The notes under the pieces were generated by a model, which saw only the letters and a program-made list of their open reading frames with translations, was not told the origin of the DNA and did not search any database. Shown in pieces: positions 13,677-25,488 of a stretch of 64,000 nucleotides of DNA (positions are counted from its first letter, which is position 1; every line of letters starts with the position of its first letter). Location: positions 20,273,001 through 20,337,000 of the forward strand of contig JARWIR010000018.1 of NCBI GenBank assembly GCA_029959085.1, written 5' to 3'. The position numbers were made by a program, and so were the translations under genes. This stretch comes from Nemophila menziesii (Eukaryota; Streptophyta; Magnoliopsida; Boraginales; Hydrophyllaceae).

Positions 13677-14340
13677 TCTCATTATTACAAGTTAAGATGT
13701 GAGATGTGCTCGCTCGGAGTGATTTGGATGAATCGCTATTGGAACTTGATAAAATTCTCTCGACTATGACTTATGAAGAGAATAAATGAAGGAATCTTAA
13801 GCCTTTATCATAGATTCAACTCAATCTCTCTAATCGTATTTTATAAGACGTTTTGGAAAAAAAAACTTCTACTGCTTTATGACTGAAATTAGTGAGATTA
13901 TGTATGACAAAAAGTCTTACCATCAAGTTACAACGACTTTATTCTCATATTTTGGTGGAAGGTACATCTTTAGAAGATCATATATCTATTTTTAAGGAAA
14001 CGGTCTCTAATTTAGAAGTTTTAGAAGTCAAGTGTGAAGGTGAAGATTTGACGTTAATTTTATAATGTTTATTAGTCCCAGGGTATTCACATTTAAGAGA
14101 TAAAATATTATACGGTCATAAACATTATCTGCGGATGAAGTATATAGAGCCTTATACTCTAAGAAAAGGATGAAACACTTGTTAGATGCAACTGAGACCC
14201 ACTTAAAAGGTTTTTTTGTACAAGGAAAATCACATGAATAAAAATATGGAGGTGAATGATGGAAGATGAACAAGTTCTACAATTATTGCAAGAAAAAGGG
14301 GCATATAAAATATGAATGTTGTATATTGCAGAACAGTAAC
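13677..14340 (+). pseudogene. Copia gag relic
   Basis: Broken frames encode a copia-type Gag. A run near 13925-14100 contains LVEGTSLEDHISIFKE and a CLLVPGYSHLRDKILYGH-type tail, typical of the plant copia Gag core. A zinc-knuckle-like run (YCKKKGHIKYEC) at about 14285-14325 keeps the Cys-Gly-His-Cys spacing but has lost the first Cys. Several stop codons interrupt it, so it cannot make a full capsid protein. Confidence 0.75.
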
Positions 14341-14469
14341 AATAATTCTACTCCAAATCACAACTGATACCCATAAAAATTCAGTGGAGCTTGTGTCGTA
14401 CCAAATGACAATGATGGAAAAGTTGTAGCTGCGTGTGATGTTGAACCTAACTCAAGCAAATAATAGATT

Positions 14470-14760
14470 ATGGATTCTGGCTGCATTTTTTATATGTGTC
14501 CCAATCGAGATTGGTTTTCTTCGTATGAGATAGTATCGAAAGGTGTTGTTTTAATGAGAAATAATTCCTCATGCAAAATTAATGGGATTGGTATAATAAG
14601 AATTAAGATATTTGATGTGATCGTAAGAACACTTGGTAATGTAAGACATGTTCCAGAGTTGAAGAGTTTTCTTATCTCTTTGAGTAGTTTGGACTCAAAA
14701 TGGTACACGTACACTAGAGAAGGTGGAGGTCTAAGATTTTTAAAGGAAGTCATGTTGTGA
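14470..14760 (+). pseudogene. Copia protease fragment
   Basis: This 96-codon frame starts MDSGCIFYMCPNRDWF. It carries the Asp-Ser-Gly catalytic triplet of copia aspartic proteases, and a VRHVPELKSFLISLSSLDS segment follows. In an intact element it would process the Gag-Pol polyprotein. Here it is isolated from its neighbours by stops and frameshifts. It lies between the zinc knuckle and the gag-pre-integrase region, as expected for a copia element. Confidence 0.8.
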
Positions 14761-14874
14761 TGAAAGAAAAAAAGAGGACAACAAAATTATATGGTTTGCA
14801 GGGTTCCACAGTTATCGGCGATGCAACTATTGTCTCTACTTAATTTTACAAATAATATAACAATAAAATTTGTC

Positions 14875-15815
14875 ATATGCGTCTAGGGCATATGAGAAAA
14901 AATGGTATGGATGAACTAAATAGAAGAGGACTCCTTGATGGAAAGAGTCTGGGTAAACTTCAACCTTGTGAACATCGTGTGTTTGGAAACCATAAGGGAG
15001 TTCGATTCGGGAAAAACATTCACAACACAAAAGGTACACTTGAATAATTTCAGTCTGATCTTTGGGGGCCATCTAGGGTGTCTTCCATGGAAAGTGTTTA
15101 TTACATGTTGACTATAATTGATGTCTTTTATAGAAAAGATTCGATTTTTCCTTAAAACAGAAGAATGATGCTTTATCAACTCTTAAAGAACGAAAGATCA
15201 TGATCTAGAAACAAACATGATAATAGACAAAACACCTTCATACTGATAGTAGATTGGAGTTTTGCTCTAATACATTTAATGATCTATGTAAGTCCAAAGG
15301 TATTGTTCGACACTCAACCATTTCAGGTACAACTCAGCAAAATAGCATAACATAGCGTATAAATAGAATGGTTATGCAAAAAAAATTATGTTGCATGTTT
15401 TCTAATTCTTTTTTATCAAAGATGTTTTGGGCCGAAGCCGCTTCTACATCTACTAATCTTATCAATATTTCTCCATCAACTGCCATTATCAACATAAATC
15501 CGCAAGAGGTATGGTTTGAAACTGCTCCAAAATATTCTAATGTTAAAGTTTTTGGTTGTCCAACATATGCACATATTGATAATGGTAAATTGGAACCTAT
15601 ATCTCGAAAGTGTATTTTTTCGGTCATAAATCTGGTGTTAAAGGTTATAAGTTATGGTGTCCAGAACCAGAAAATAGTAATTAGCCAAAATGTTATATTT
15701 CATGAAAGTGTTATGCTTCCTAATATAACCTCTAGTGATAATTATGATAAAGATCAGAAGAAAGTAAACGTAGCGGTCGATATTGATGAAATTACAACCT
15801 ATAATTGAAACTATA
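14875..15815 (+). pseudogene. Copia gag-pre-integrase and integrase remnant
   Basis: Near 14875-15130 broken frames give an RLGHMSEKGM-like start, the GLLDGKSLGKLQPCEH region and DLWGPSRVSSM. These are the pre-integrase zinc region and the start of the integrase core. From 15368 to 15808 one open frame covers the later integrase part (KMFWAEAASTSTNLINISP, then VKVFGCPTYAHIDNGK). Between them is sequence with stops and lost motifs. The remnant is followed by a PRRNINPPQRFA linker at about 15898-15935, which in intact copia elements leads into reverse transcriptase. Here that domain is absent. Confidence 0.75.
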
Positions 15816-16216
15816 TTTCAGAATGATCCATACATGCATGATGTTGGCGATATTCCTTCACCACAACCACCACAGTATTCTATCGCAGCATATAGACCAA
15901 GGAGAAATATTAACCCCCCTCAGAGATTTGCCGCAACCGATTTGGTTTCTTTTGCTCTAATTAGCACTCATGATAACCAGACTAATATGAAAGCTAAGCT
16001 GGTTCCGAAATCTATGTTTGTGATTTGCTCGGACATAGTTGGTATATGAAGTTTGAATTAAGCCTCTTGGAGTTTTTTAGAAGAGTTTAAATATTGGTGA
16101 TTTATTTTCTTGACTCTGTAGCAGATTCTTTTGTCAAGATGGAGATATTTTTTCAGGGTGGAGATACCGTCAGGTTTTTTGGACCTCGATTATTGAATTT
16201 GAGTCAAGTTGGAGAT

Positions 16217-16476
16217 TGTTTAATTTATGACTTGATTCTACTTTGTAAGGTCTATACCATTAACTTAATAAACCTAATTGATTGACTTACCTATAAATAC
16301 ATTTATGTTGTGTATTATTGTTTACACCTTATAGAATACATTTCTCCTTGTAATCTCTCTTTCATTATAGTAAAACTCACTCCTTTTCTCGTGGTATATT
16401 CTCATATTGGATTTCCATGTAAATCTTGTGTCAATTACTTACTTGTGTAATTTATTCATTCGATCTCATTCTATCA
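16217..16476 (+). repeat. 3' LTR of the copia element
   Basis: It begins TGTTTAATTTATGAC directly after a purine-rich tract and ends CTATCA. CTAAAG follows as the target duplication. Confidence 0.8.
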
Positions 16477-16482
16477 CTAAAG

Positions 16483-17064
16483 CTTTCAAAAAGTGTCCAT
16501 ATACCACTTTTTGACAGAATATATCAAATTTCTCTGATAAGCTATGCCTTCTAACCCCTATGACATTTTGAATTGTCCCCTGAAATACCCCTTCTAAGAC
16601 ATAACTAAATAAAACTAATGAATTTTATCCAAAAGGGGTATAGAGGCACACTTGAATGTTTAGGGAGTACGAATATATATTTTAAGAAATAATGGGTAAG
16701 TAGTTTGTCGGGGATAATTCCATAGAAAAATGAATTATTTATTCATAGAAATATCACTCCTATAATAAGCATAAAAATGGTAATTTTCCTATTGTCTAAG
16801 ATAGGGAAATATTTTGGTGTGACGTTGTTGGGATGCATAAATAAGAAAATTATGTATCATTATTCAGGGATAAGGTTCTGGGGAAATTTTTGTGGAAAGA
16901 ATATGTTGAACTAACATTTGAACATTCACATGTCAAAAGAAATGAAAATAGTTCATCTCTGGATAATTGGTTGTATAGTTGACTGTCAAAGGTAGGAATC
17001 TTTGATAGATAAAAGACGGTCGGCGAAAGACCACCTATGATTGCGAAAGAGGTCTAATACATTG
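16483..17064. other. Intergenic, nothing recognised
   Basis: AT-rich spacer between the copia element and the second copy of the duplicated segment. Confidence 0.5.
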
Positions 17065-18705
17065 AAAAGTCACCAAAATAGATAAAAAAATTATCAATTT
17101 AATAAGGATTCATATATGCTGTTTTTGAGAGAGGCATGATCCTAAAACAATGGAACCCATCAATAAAGGTGACAAAATGATGTGTTGTAAAAGAGATAGT
17201 TACCAATATTTATTATAAAGTGAATTGGGATATGACCATTTAAAGATGTGATATAATATGCATAGACATGTATGTGATAAGGTCGTATCATTAATGTACA
17301 AGTGTACTTTTACAATACAAAAAGGGATAGGATTGATTTTAGAATATGACATTTTTAATGGTTTAAATATTGGAATTCATCACTTGGTTTATGAGGTGTA
17401 TAATTTAGTAATGGAACATACACATTATTTTATGGGATTAGAAAATCTTTTGAATTAATGGATGTTGAATATAAATTGTGTATTAAAATGTGTGGGTAGC
17501 ATGAGGCTAATAATAAATCGTGAGGAAAATTGCTCGATTATTTTGTCGTGAAAATGAGGATCGTCATGTATATTGTAGAAGATTTTATAACACTGTACAA
17601 GGAGTTTTTACTTTCATTAATTATGAAAAACTTGAATGACTATTGAGGTGGTTGTCAAATTAATAGTTTTGCGTAAGGAAAGTTCATGTTCCATTATTGA
17701 TCCTTAATTAACAGGTTAAAAGCAACACAATAACATATCACACACAAGCATTAACTATACACAAGTAAATATGTGAACTTATAAACTTATATATTTGTAC
17801 TATGTATGTAAACTGAATGATGAATCATAGATAGCAATAACCTCTTAAGGTTTATATGTTTCAATTGGTTTTTGGATGCATTATGGAGACACGGAGGGAC
17901 TTGTGTAGGTATATGTATGGTTGGTATACCCTAGACTAATCAGGAAACATATGGTTCTCTTTAAAGGTTACAACTTCAATTTTTGAAATAAATTATTTTG
18001 AACTTGATTTAATGATTGGTTAAACAAGTAATTCTAATACCAATATAAGAAGGAATATATTACAAGAATAAGGTAACACTCACATGCATGATGCCATTAA
18101 TGTCATGAAATTATCGATGTGAATAGATTTTTTCAATGGTTAGTAAATTTGGGAATTAAGATTTTTTTTGTAAAATTAACTTCATATCTTTTCACCCAAT
18201 GATATTATTGTGGATATAATACTGGATAAGAAAGAAGCGGTAAAAACTAGAGATATAACTTGTTAAAAAACGTATATAATTTGATATCTTATATATTCTA
18301 AACTCCTATTTAATAAAAAAACATGCGATTCTTGAAGTTTTTGGACTACATAAAATAGCAATGCAATTATTACCAAATATTATTTTTATATTATAAAAAA
18401 TATTTGTGTTTATATTATAAATAAGGTGTGACCCATTCTTGTAGTCAGTTGCATAAAATTTACTAATTTATCTAGAATAAATTAAAATGGAAGTTTTATC
18501 TAAAAATTCATAATTTTGTTTTCTTTCGAAACACATTATGATGGCTTACATTAACATATTATATGTTTTCTTCCTGAAGCTCATCACTACTCTTGCCCTC
18601 TTTTACAACTAAAGGTTAACATAAAGCTTCTAAATAGTCGATAATACTTCTTTAATATGAAACAAAAATGATGTGCTTATTGGTAAATACCTCTTCGGGT
18701 TGACA
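17065..18705. repeat. Unclassified duplicated segment, copy 2
   Basis: Direct-orientation partner of 1-1650, about 17 kb apart. It aligns from the AATAAGGATT-type start to the tract at about 18690, beyond which the two copies diverge. No domain is recognisable in either copy. Confidence 0.6.
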
Positions 18706-19190
18706 TAAAAAGGGGAATATCTATATAATATAACTAACAATACCTCTATGATTCATGTGCAAACCATTTACATGTCGTTAAAGCAATAATGTCATGTGTG
18801 TTTTTTATATTTACCTGGCAAAATAACCCCTTAGGGTCAGCCAAGACCTCTTAAAAGTCCTATTGCTGATCCAATGTATACAACTCGATAAACATATATT
18901 CAGTGATATCTTCTGCTTCCTAAATATTTTTGTGAGAACAAGAAAAAAATGGCTAGCTGTGTTTTACAAATAATGAATACCATATAAAAATTCTCCATAA
19001 TCCAAAAATGGAAATAATTATAATACATAAGATCAATCCGAAAAATAGATAGGAACCACATTCTAACTAATCATGGAAGCAGAAAAATGAAATTTGTCAC
19101 ACCGATCCTTGACACAAAAAGTAAAGTATTCATTTTGAGTCGCCAAACCACCACAATAAAATGATTACAATTAGTCAAATATGCCCATAT
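18706..19190. other. Intergenic, nothing recognised
   Basis: AT-rich sequence with no coding or repeat signature that I can support. Confidence 0.4.
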
Positions 19191-19193
19191 ATA

Positions 19194-19405
19194 GGGTTGT
19201 AAATGAGTCAAACTGAGCCGAATAGTAGATGTACATGCTTGTTTATTCATTTATAGATTTAAACGAGCTAGGGTCGTTCTTTGAATTCAGTATTTGAGCT
19301 CGGCTCGTGAGAATATAACAAAGATCGAGCTCGAGCTTGAAAGCTCGTTAATATAAAAGTATTTCGAGCTCGAGCTGAAAAGCTCGTTAAAATCTATTTC
19401 GAGCT
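19194..19405. mobile_element. Possible hAT-type MITE fragment
   Basis: It begins AGGGTTGTAAATGAG and then repeats GAGCTCGAGCT and GCTCGTTAA motifs. These are typical in my experience of plant non-autonomous hAT elements with GAGCTCGA-rich interiors. I could not find a matching right terminal repeat or an 8-bp duplication, so the element is truncated or the call is wrong. Confidence 0.35.
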
Positions 19406-19642
19406 CGAAAAATCTTTTATTTTTCTCAGGCTTATTTAGATAAATTATAAGATAGATTGTTGCAAACCTTTTGATTATATAAATTTTCAATTAGAACATA
19501 AATGACTATCGTAACCTATCATTAAATACAATCACATACTCTCTCTTTGGATTGTTAAATTTTGAATGGTCTTTTATAATTGGGATAAGATAGGTTTTTG
19601 AATATAGTAATTGATTTTAAATTTTTAGTAATAATTTAAAAA

Positions 19643-19688
19643 TGATGTCTCATCCTAACATTAATCTATCACAAATGAGGAGACATCA
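19643..19688 (-). repeat. LTR-start hairpin of the Athila family (truncated LTR)
   Basis: On the minus strand it reads TGATGTCTCC, then a spacer, then GAGACATCA. This is the same 46-bp unit that opens every Athila LTR in this window. It probably marks the start of element A's 3' LTR, but the following sequence (below 19643) does not clearly match A's 5' LTR. The preceding sequence also lacks the expected purine tract. Confidence 0.55.
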
Positions 19689-19689
19689 G

Positions 19690-20151
19690 ATGGATTAAAA
19701 GTTTAAGATAAATTTGGTTTAGCTTGATGTTGTTGCTTGGAATTGATGAAAGAGAAAGGTTTCTTGATGGATCTTGGAAGAAATCTTTAAAGCTTGATGA
19801 ATTTGATGATATTTAATGGTGTAGTGTGATGAATTTGATGAAGAGATTGTTTTTATGGAAGATGGAGGAGAGGAGTTGAGGAGTTGTTGTGTTAGTTGTG
19901 AAGGTTTGCACAAGCTTTAAAGTGTATATATAGGGTTTAGGTCTGAAAAATTCGTATGGGAGAGGCTAGGGCTTATCTTGTTAAGGTAAGAAGTGGAATA
20001 GGCTTAGGATTCTTCACAAACCGCCTGGTGCGGTGCATCCCTGCGGTGCATGGGTAGTCCGCGGGGGTAGTCCGCGCGTTGTAGCTGTTGAAATTTTTGG
20101 CCTCTGCATTATACCCGTGCTAGCACCCCGTGGCACGTGTTTTGTACCCGC
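19690..20151 (-). other. Element A, leader upstream of the lost ORF3 plus GC-rich repeat
   Basis: On the minus strand this follows A's pol and GC-rich repeat. About 19990-20151 is GC-rich repeat (CCCGTGGCACGTGTTTTG and GCGGTGCAT units). About 19690-19930 is a C/T-rich leader resembling the one before ORF3 in element C (41940-42300). ORF3 itself and the 3' region of A are absent. Confidence 0.55.
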
Positions 20152-20156
20152 GGTAT

Positions 20157-21904
20157 TGATGTCTCCCTTTTTGGTCTAAATATAAGCCCTTAGGAGACAT
20201 CATTTTAGGATGAAAATGGTATTTTTATATTGACTTTCGTGCTTAAATGGCAATAATGCACTTTCTACCCTTGGAATTAGACTATTTGCATTTATAGAGC
20301 TTTTGTGCGTTAATTTACTTATTTTTAGTGAAAAGTTAGTAGGTTTATGAATTTCATGCAAAACCCATCCAAGGAGGAGAAGTGAGAATTATGTCTTAGA
20401 ATATTTCTAGTGTGCTTAGTCGAGTTTCCTGAATTTAAATTGCACTTTCTTATTTCTAGTCTTGATTTAATGATTTATTATTTTTAAAGCATGTGCGGTT
20501 TAATTATTTATTTAATGTGAAGCTTTAGAGATAATATGGAAATAAATTAGATGCTAAATCAATGCTAAGGAGATAAGGAAAGAAGATCTTGAAGAAATCT
20601 GGAGATAGAAGGAAGTAGAGTCCAACTAGGAAAAGGAAAAGCTGCCTTATGAATCTGAAATTCCAGCTACGTTTCAAAGATTAATCCATAACTTACGATT
20701 GGCTAGGAATCTGGACGAGTGGTCTGCATCAATAGAAAGCTCTTTCCAAGACAAGCAGTTTCATATATTGGAACTCCTCAAACGGATAAGTATTGAAAAA
20801 GATATGACCAAATCAAATCAGCAGCAGAATCTTACCTTTCCTAGATTTTAGGGCTACGAATTTAAGAATTCTTGCCTTGTCTTCCACTCCAAGTAATTCG
20901 ACCTAGCACCTATAAATTAGAGCTCTAAAACTTAGAAAATCATCCCTTGGCTGCATAAGCTTAATATACACATATAATTCATCATAGAAGCAATCAAGAG
21001 GATCTAGAGGAGGAAGAAGCAAGAGCTAGAGCCTAAATACATCAATTCAACACTTCTCCATCTCTATTATTTGGGTAATTTAGTATTAGATCTATTTTGT
21101 CTATGAGGTATTTCTAAGCTATTTATTCAAGAAGTTTTATTATGCATAATTTCTCTTTAGGATTGTAATTATATGAACCTTTGATTATTGTTTTTCTGTT
21201 TTAATTTGAATCTGGGATTTTAGTATTTAATTGAATTGGTTCTTAATTTCCATTGAATATATTCTTGTGCTTGTTCACTATCATTGAAGTCATGAATTAA
21301 GGGTAGGTTTTAGTAATTAGGCTATTCACTTAGTGGCGAGTGATCATCCGACAGGGGGGTTTAATTACAGACATAGAATATAGACGCGTGGTATCCGTTA
21401 TTTGATCGACAGGCTTGACTAACCACGTAGCCAAAGAGGTAAAATAGTATTCATCCAAAGAGGCATATTCTCCCATACAGGGGTTTATAGTACTTTAGGA
21501 TAGCTTCTAGGTCCACCCTGACGGGGGCTAGGAGATATTTGATTCCCGACTAGTGTGAGATTTCCCATTCACCCTTATTCTTAGTAATCATAGATTCAAT
21601 AGGATAGATTCATACTTGCATACCCTTATCTTTCTTGCATAATTATTTATTGTTTCTTTTATTGTCTATTTTATTATTTAGTTAATTAGAAAACAAACAT
21701 TTTAATTATTTATCTTTTTAAAGCAATCAAAACTATCTATTCTGATATTGAACACAACTTTAGAATAACTTCTTAAATCCCTGTGGAGACGATAATCCCG
21801 TATTTACTTATCTATTACTTGGTACGACCCGTACACTTGCGGTCTGTGGATCCTTTATTCCTTTTCTTTTATTTCATTATTTTATAACACACCAGGACCC
21901 ACTA
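20157..21904 (+). mobile_element. Element D: solo Athila-type LTR
   Basis: It starts TGATGTCTCC at 20157 and ends near 21904. It is bordered by GGTAT on both sides (20152-20156 and 21905-21909), inside the GC-rich tandem repeat of element A. The 46-bp terminal inverted repeat occupies 20157-20202. A TATA-like TATAAATT lies at 20911. A tract near 21500-21560 matches element C's LTR (GTCCACCCTGACGGGGG). No PBS or purine tract adjoins, so the inner part was lost by LTR recombination. The end reads CTA instead of CCA, an apparent point change. Confidence 0.8.
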
Positions 21905-22230
21905 GGTATAGGGGTGCGGTGCATGGGGTAGTCCGCGCCTGCTCCGTGAAAAAAACCGCGGTACATCACCCCGTGGCACGCGTTTTGTGCGTGCGGTATA
22001 GGGGTGCGGTGCATGGGGTAGTCCGCGCCTGCTCCGTGAAAAAACCCGCGGTACATCACCCCGTGGCACGCGTTTTGTGCGTGCGGTATAGGGGTGCGGT
22101 GCACCGCAGTCATCAGCTCTTCTTTTTCTCGTCTCTGGATAAAACCCGTGGTGCTCGACCCATGGTACAGGTTTTCACGCGCGGTGCATCCCTGCGGTAT
22201 AGGGGTATACCGCATGGATAGTCCGCACAG
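21905..22230 (-). repeat. GC-rich 90-bp tandem repeat of element A
   Basis: Units begin GGTATAGGGGTGCGGTGCAT at 21905, 21995 and 22085, so the period is 90 bp. The first two units are nearly identical. The third soon diverges and continues to about 22225. The region sits between pol and the ORF3 leader of element A, and it contrasts sharply with the AT-rich surroundings. It contains the 12-bp palindrome GCGGTGCACCGC. The frames open through it are repeat artefacts. Confidence 0.85.
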
Positions 22231-22455
22231 CCTTGCGAATTTTTCCAACTTTTTCCTTTCGTCCCCAAACTCATTTCCTGCACAATAGAACACTACCTTT
22301 CTCTCCTATTAGCTTGTAAACACAATTAAAAATATACACTAACTTAATATTATACACTACAAAGCAAATACACTAATTTAAAAAGCAATTAAAACAAGGG
22401 GTGTCTTCCAAGAGCACTTTTGTTTAACGTCTTTGAGTTAGACGTGTACCTCAGG

Positions 22456-23910
22456 CTAAGCGCATTCAACGAGATGGATTGTCTCCTCTCGCCCAAAGTC
22501 CTCACTGTCATGGTATCTCTTCAAACGCTGGCCATTCACCATGAATGTCCGTTGCTCGGTTGGATTTTCAATTTCAATCGCTCCATGAGGTGTGACTTTT
22601 GTGACAATGTAAGGTCCTCCCCAACGGTATTTAAGCTTTCCTGGGTAGTTCGAAAATCGAGAGTTGTATAATAAAACTTTTTGTCCTCTCTCGAAATGCT
22701 TTGGACGGAGCCGTTTATCATGCCATCGCTTTGTTTTATCCTTGTAGAGGCGTGAATTTTCATAGGCAAGATAACGAAACTCCTCCAACTCATTCAACTG
22801 CATCATCCTTTGTTTCCCGTCCAAGTCTGGGTCTAGATTCAGAGTTTTAATATCCCAGTAGGCTTGAGCTTCAAGTTCAATCGGTAGATGACACGCTTTG
22901 TCGTAGACCATGCGATATGGAGATGCCCCAACTGGTGTTTTAAATGTTGTTCTGTAAGCCCAGGGAGCACCATCTAGCTTTAAAGACCAATCTTTCCTCG
23001 ATTTGTTCACGGTCTTCTCAAGAATAGATTTGATTTCCCGGTTGGAAACTTCAGCTTGACCGTTAGTTTGTGGGTGATAACCGGTTGAAGTACGGTGTCT
23101 CACTCCAAACTTACGAAGATAGTTTCTCAGAGGAGCATTAAGAAAATGGGTACCTTTATCACTGATGAGAACACGTGGCGTACCATGTCTTGAAAAGATG
23201 TTTGATTTTAAGAACTTAATCACAGTTTGAGCATCGTTCTTTGGTGTTGCCACTGCTTCTACCCATTTTGACACATAATCTACCGCAAGCAAAATATAAA
23301 GATTTCCATGGGAGGTGATGAAAGATCCCATGAAATCTATTCCCCATACATCAAAGATTTCAACTTCAAGGATATTATTAAGCGGCATCGCGTCTCTTTT
23401 TGATATATTACCAGTGAATTGACATCTTTGACATGACTGGACAAAACGATGACAATCTTTGTGTATGGTGGGCCAATAGAATCCGGATTGAAGAATTTTA
23501 GCTGCGGTTCTATCGCCTTTAAAGTGACCTCCATAAGGTGAACTATGACAACCTTCAATGATTTTCTCCATTTCACCTTCATGCACACATCTTCTAACCA
23601 CTTGGTCACTACAAATCTTCCAGAGGTACGGTTCATCCCAATAATACTCCTTGGCCTGGTGACTTAATCTGTGTCTTTGTTGTGGGTGGATATCTTTGGG
23701 AAAGACACCACTCACAATGAGGTTGACTAGATCTGCATACCATGGCACAAACGCGTGTTTACTAGCAAAAGTTGTTCATCAGAGAATACCTCTTTAACAA
23801 AAAATGGTTCTTTGTTCGCATCAGATCCTTCGAGCCTTGACAAATGATCAGCAACTTGATTTTCGCATCCCTTCCGGTCTCGAATATCTATGTCGAATTC
23901 TTGCAGTAAT
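22456..23910 (-). pseudogene. Element A pol, C-terminal part (RNase H end and integrase)
   Basis: From about 23748 to 22456 the frame is open for 430 codons. It encodes an integrase zinc region (CHSSPYGGH, then CQRCQF), the catalytic core ([33 protein letters not shown] for the D, D, E residues) and the C-terminal [19 protein letters not shown] domain. It would insert the element's cDNA into the genome. Between 23748 and 23910 the frame is shifted, apparently by loss of one T in a T run near 23765. That segment encodes the end of RNase H ([13 protein letters not shown]). The first half of pol lies beyond element B. It is a dead copy, though the integrase frame itself is well preserved. Confidence 0.9.
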
Positions 23911-23915
23911 AGTAC
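23911..23915. repeat. Target duplication AGTAC of element B (left)
   Basis: AGTAC here matches AGTAC at 31586-31590 exactly. Both lie in element A pol sequence. Confidence 0.9.
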
Positions 23916-25488
23916 TGGTGTGGCCTAAGGTGTGATAAAAATATGTATAAAATAAGTGCAAATACACACCCTAAACTAAAACTGTACTGCAAGTATTACA
24001 GGACGTATGCAAGTTTTAATGATAAGAAGATTCGTTCCTCAGGGACTGACGAAAGTTAGAGAGAACTTATGCAAATTATCAAGTGCAGATATTAAAGATA
24101 GATAATAATACGCTGGGATAAAGAAGAGAAAGATAGATATTTATTTGGTTTTTAATAAGAAAACTAAACTACTAAATTAAAGACAGAAAATAAATAACAG
24201 AAAAGAAAAGAAGATAGTATGAAAGATATAACTTAGGTTTTACTAGTATGCACTAATCCTTCTAATTCTATCTATTAAATCTAGTTCATAAGGGAGAATA
24301 TTAGCTCTTGGTATACTTAGTCAAGATTCTAAATTCCGCAAGCTTAGACCTTGAGAGCGACTAAGGGGGCTAGTCACAACCAATAAGTGATTTCAAATAG
24401 GGTTATCAAACGCCACTAAGGCCCTAAGTAAATACTGCAATCTTGGTGATACGGTGATTAAAACAAACCCTAATGACTATCTAGTTAGAAGTATGTTTTG
24501 TCAGAACTGCTATCGACACTAGACGTTATGTGGTGGTTCAATAGTTAAACACCCAGTTACGGTGACCATCTAACTACTATTAAGGTAATCCTATACTCGT
24601 GCACTAGCAAGGAAAACAATCATTAAATCAAAACACATAATCAAATATGAAGTAAGTAGCTAATATCAGATTAAAACATATAATTCCCAAAGAACTTAGA
24701 TAGAAGAATTAGAATTCATAGATTATACATCATTCAAAACCTAAGCTAAGAGAATTAGTTCATACAAAGAAAAGAAGAAGAAAGAATTACAAAATAAGAG
24801 GTTGAAGGAGACATAGTTGTTGCACAGCTCCCTCCAGACTTCTTCTCTTGTGTTGCAGCTTCCTCTTGGCCTTAGGGTCTGGCCAAGGATGATTTTAGAG
24901 TGTTAAGAGGCTGTATTTATAGGTTATAGGAAGACCTAATTCGTTTTCTTGAAGGAGAAGGAAAGTAATGGACTCCTAGTCCAACTCAAATTCGTAAGGA
25001 AATAAAGATAAACACTGCTGGACCGTTTTGAGCATATCTTCTTCGTTATTGGTCGGTTTGAGCTCCATAAGATACCAAAAGAATCGCAACAGAATTATCT
25101 AGACCCATTAGAAGGAAATTACCAAATTCGGCCTATTTCTTAGGTAAAAACACCAATCTTTAGACGTGTGTGCAGAATCCCAGATTTAGGCAGCTTTTCC
25201 TTTTCCATCTTTTTAGCAATTGTTTCCTTATCTCCAATTTCCATGCAAATCTCTTTCCATAAGTTGTTGTCTTTGACTTGGACTCTAATTAATCTCCATA
25301 ATTATCTTTAAAGCTTCACACTAAATAAACAATTAAACCCAATATGCTCTAAAAATAATAATTCTACAAATCAAGACCCAAAATAGGAAAGTGCACTAAA
25401 TTAAGCTAAGATCGACCTATAAACTAATAAATAAGCCTAAAATGATGTCTCTGAAGTATATTATATTATCACAAATGAGGATACATCA
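23916..25488 (-). repeat. 3' LTR of element B
   Basis: 1,573 bp, nearly identical to 30012-31585. On the minus strand it starts TGATGTATCC and ends CCACACCA. A plant TATA motif (CTATAAATAC on the minus strand) is at 24922-24913. Confidence 0.93.

Larger units (their letters stand above)
12979..16476 (+). mobile_element. Complete but degenerate Ty1/copia element lacking RT
   Basis: Two related LTRs of about 250 bp (12979-13228 and 16217-16476) both begin TGTT and end in CA. They are bordered by CTAAAG at 12973-12978 and again at 16477-16482. A polypurine tract, AAGTTGGAGAT, immediately precedes the 3' LTR. The inner part runs gag, protease, gag-pre-integrase, then integrase end. It then passes straight to the 3' LTR, so reverse transcriptase and RNase H are missing. 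The two LTRs have many differences and the reading frames are broken, so the insertion is old and inactive. Confidence 0.85.

Noticed and set aside
19719..19913. Small Ser-rich frame on the minus strand
   Set aside because: It lies in the C/T-rich leader upstream of the lost ORF3 of element A, and its composition explains it.
21877..22293. Overlapping open frames on both strands with repeated Gly/Ala/His-rich peptides
   Set aside because: They are produced by the 90-bp GC-rich tandem repeat. The repeated peptides copy the DNA period and do not indicate a protein.
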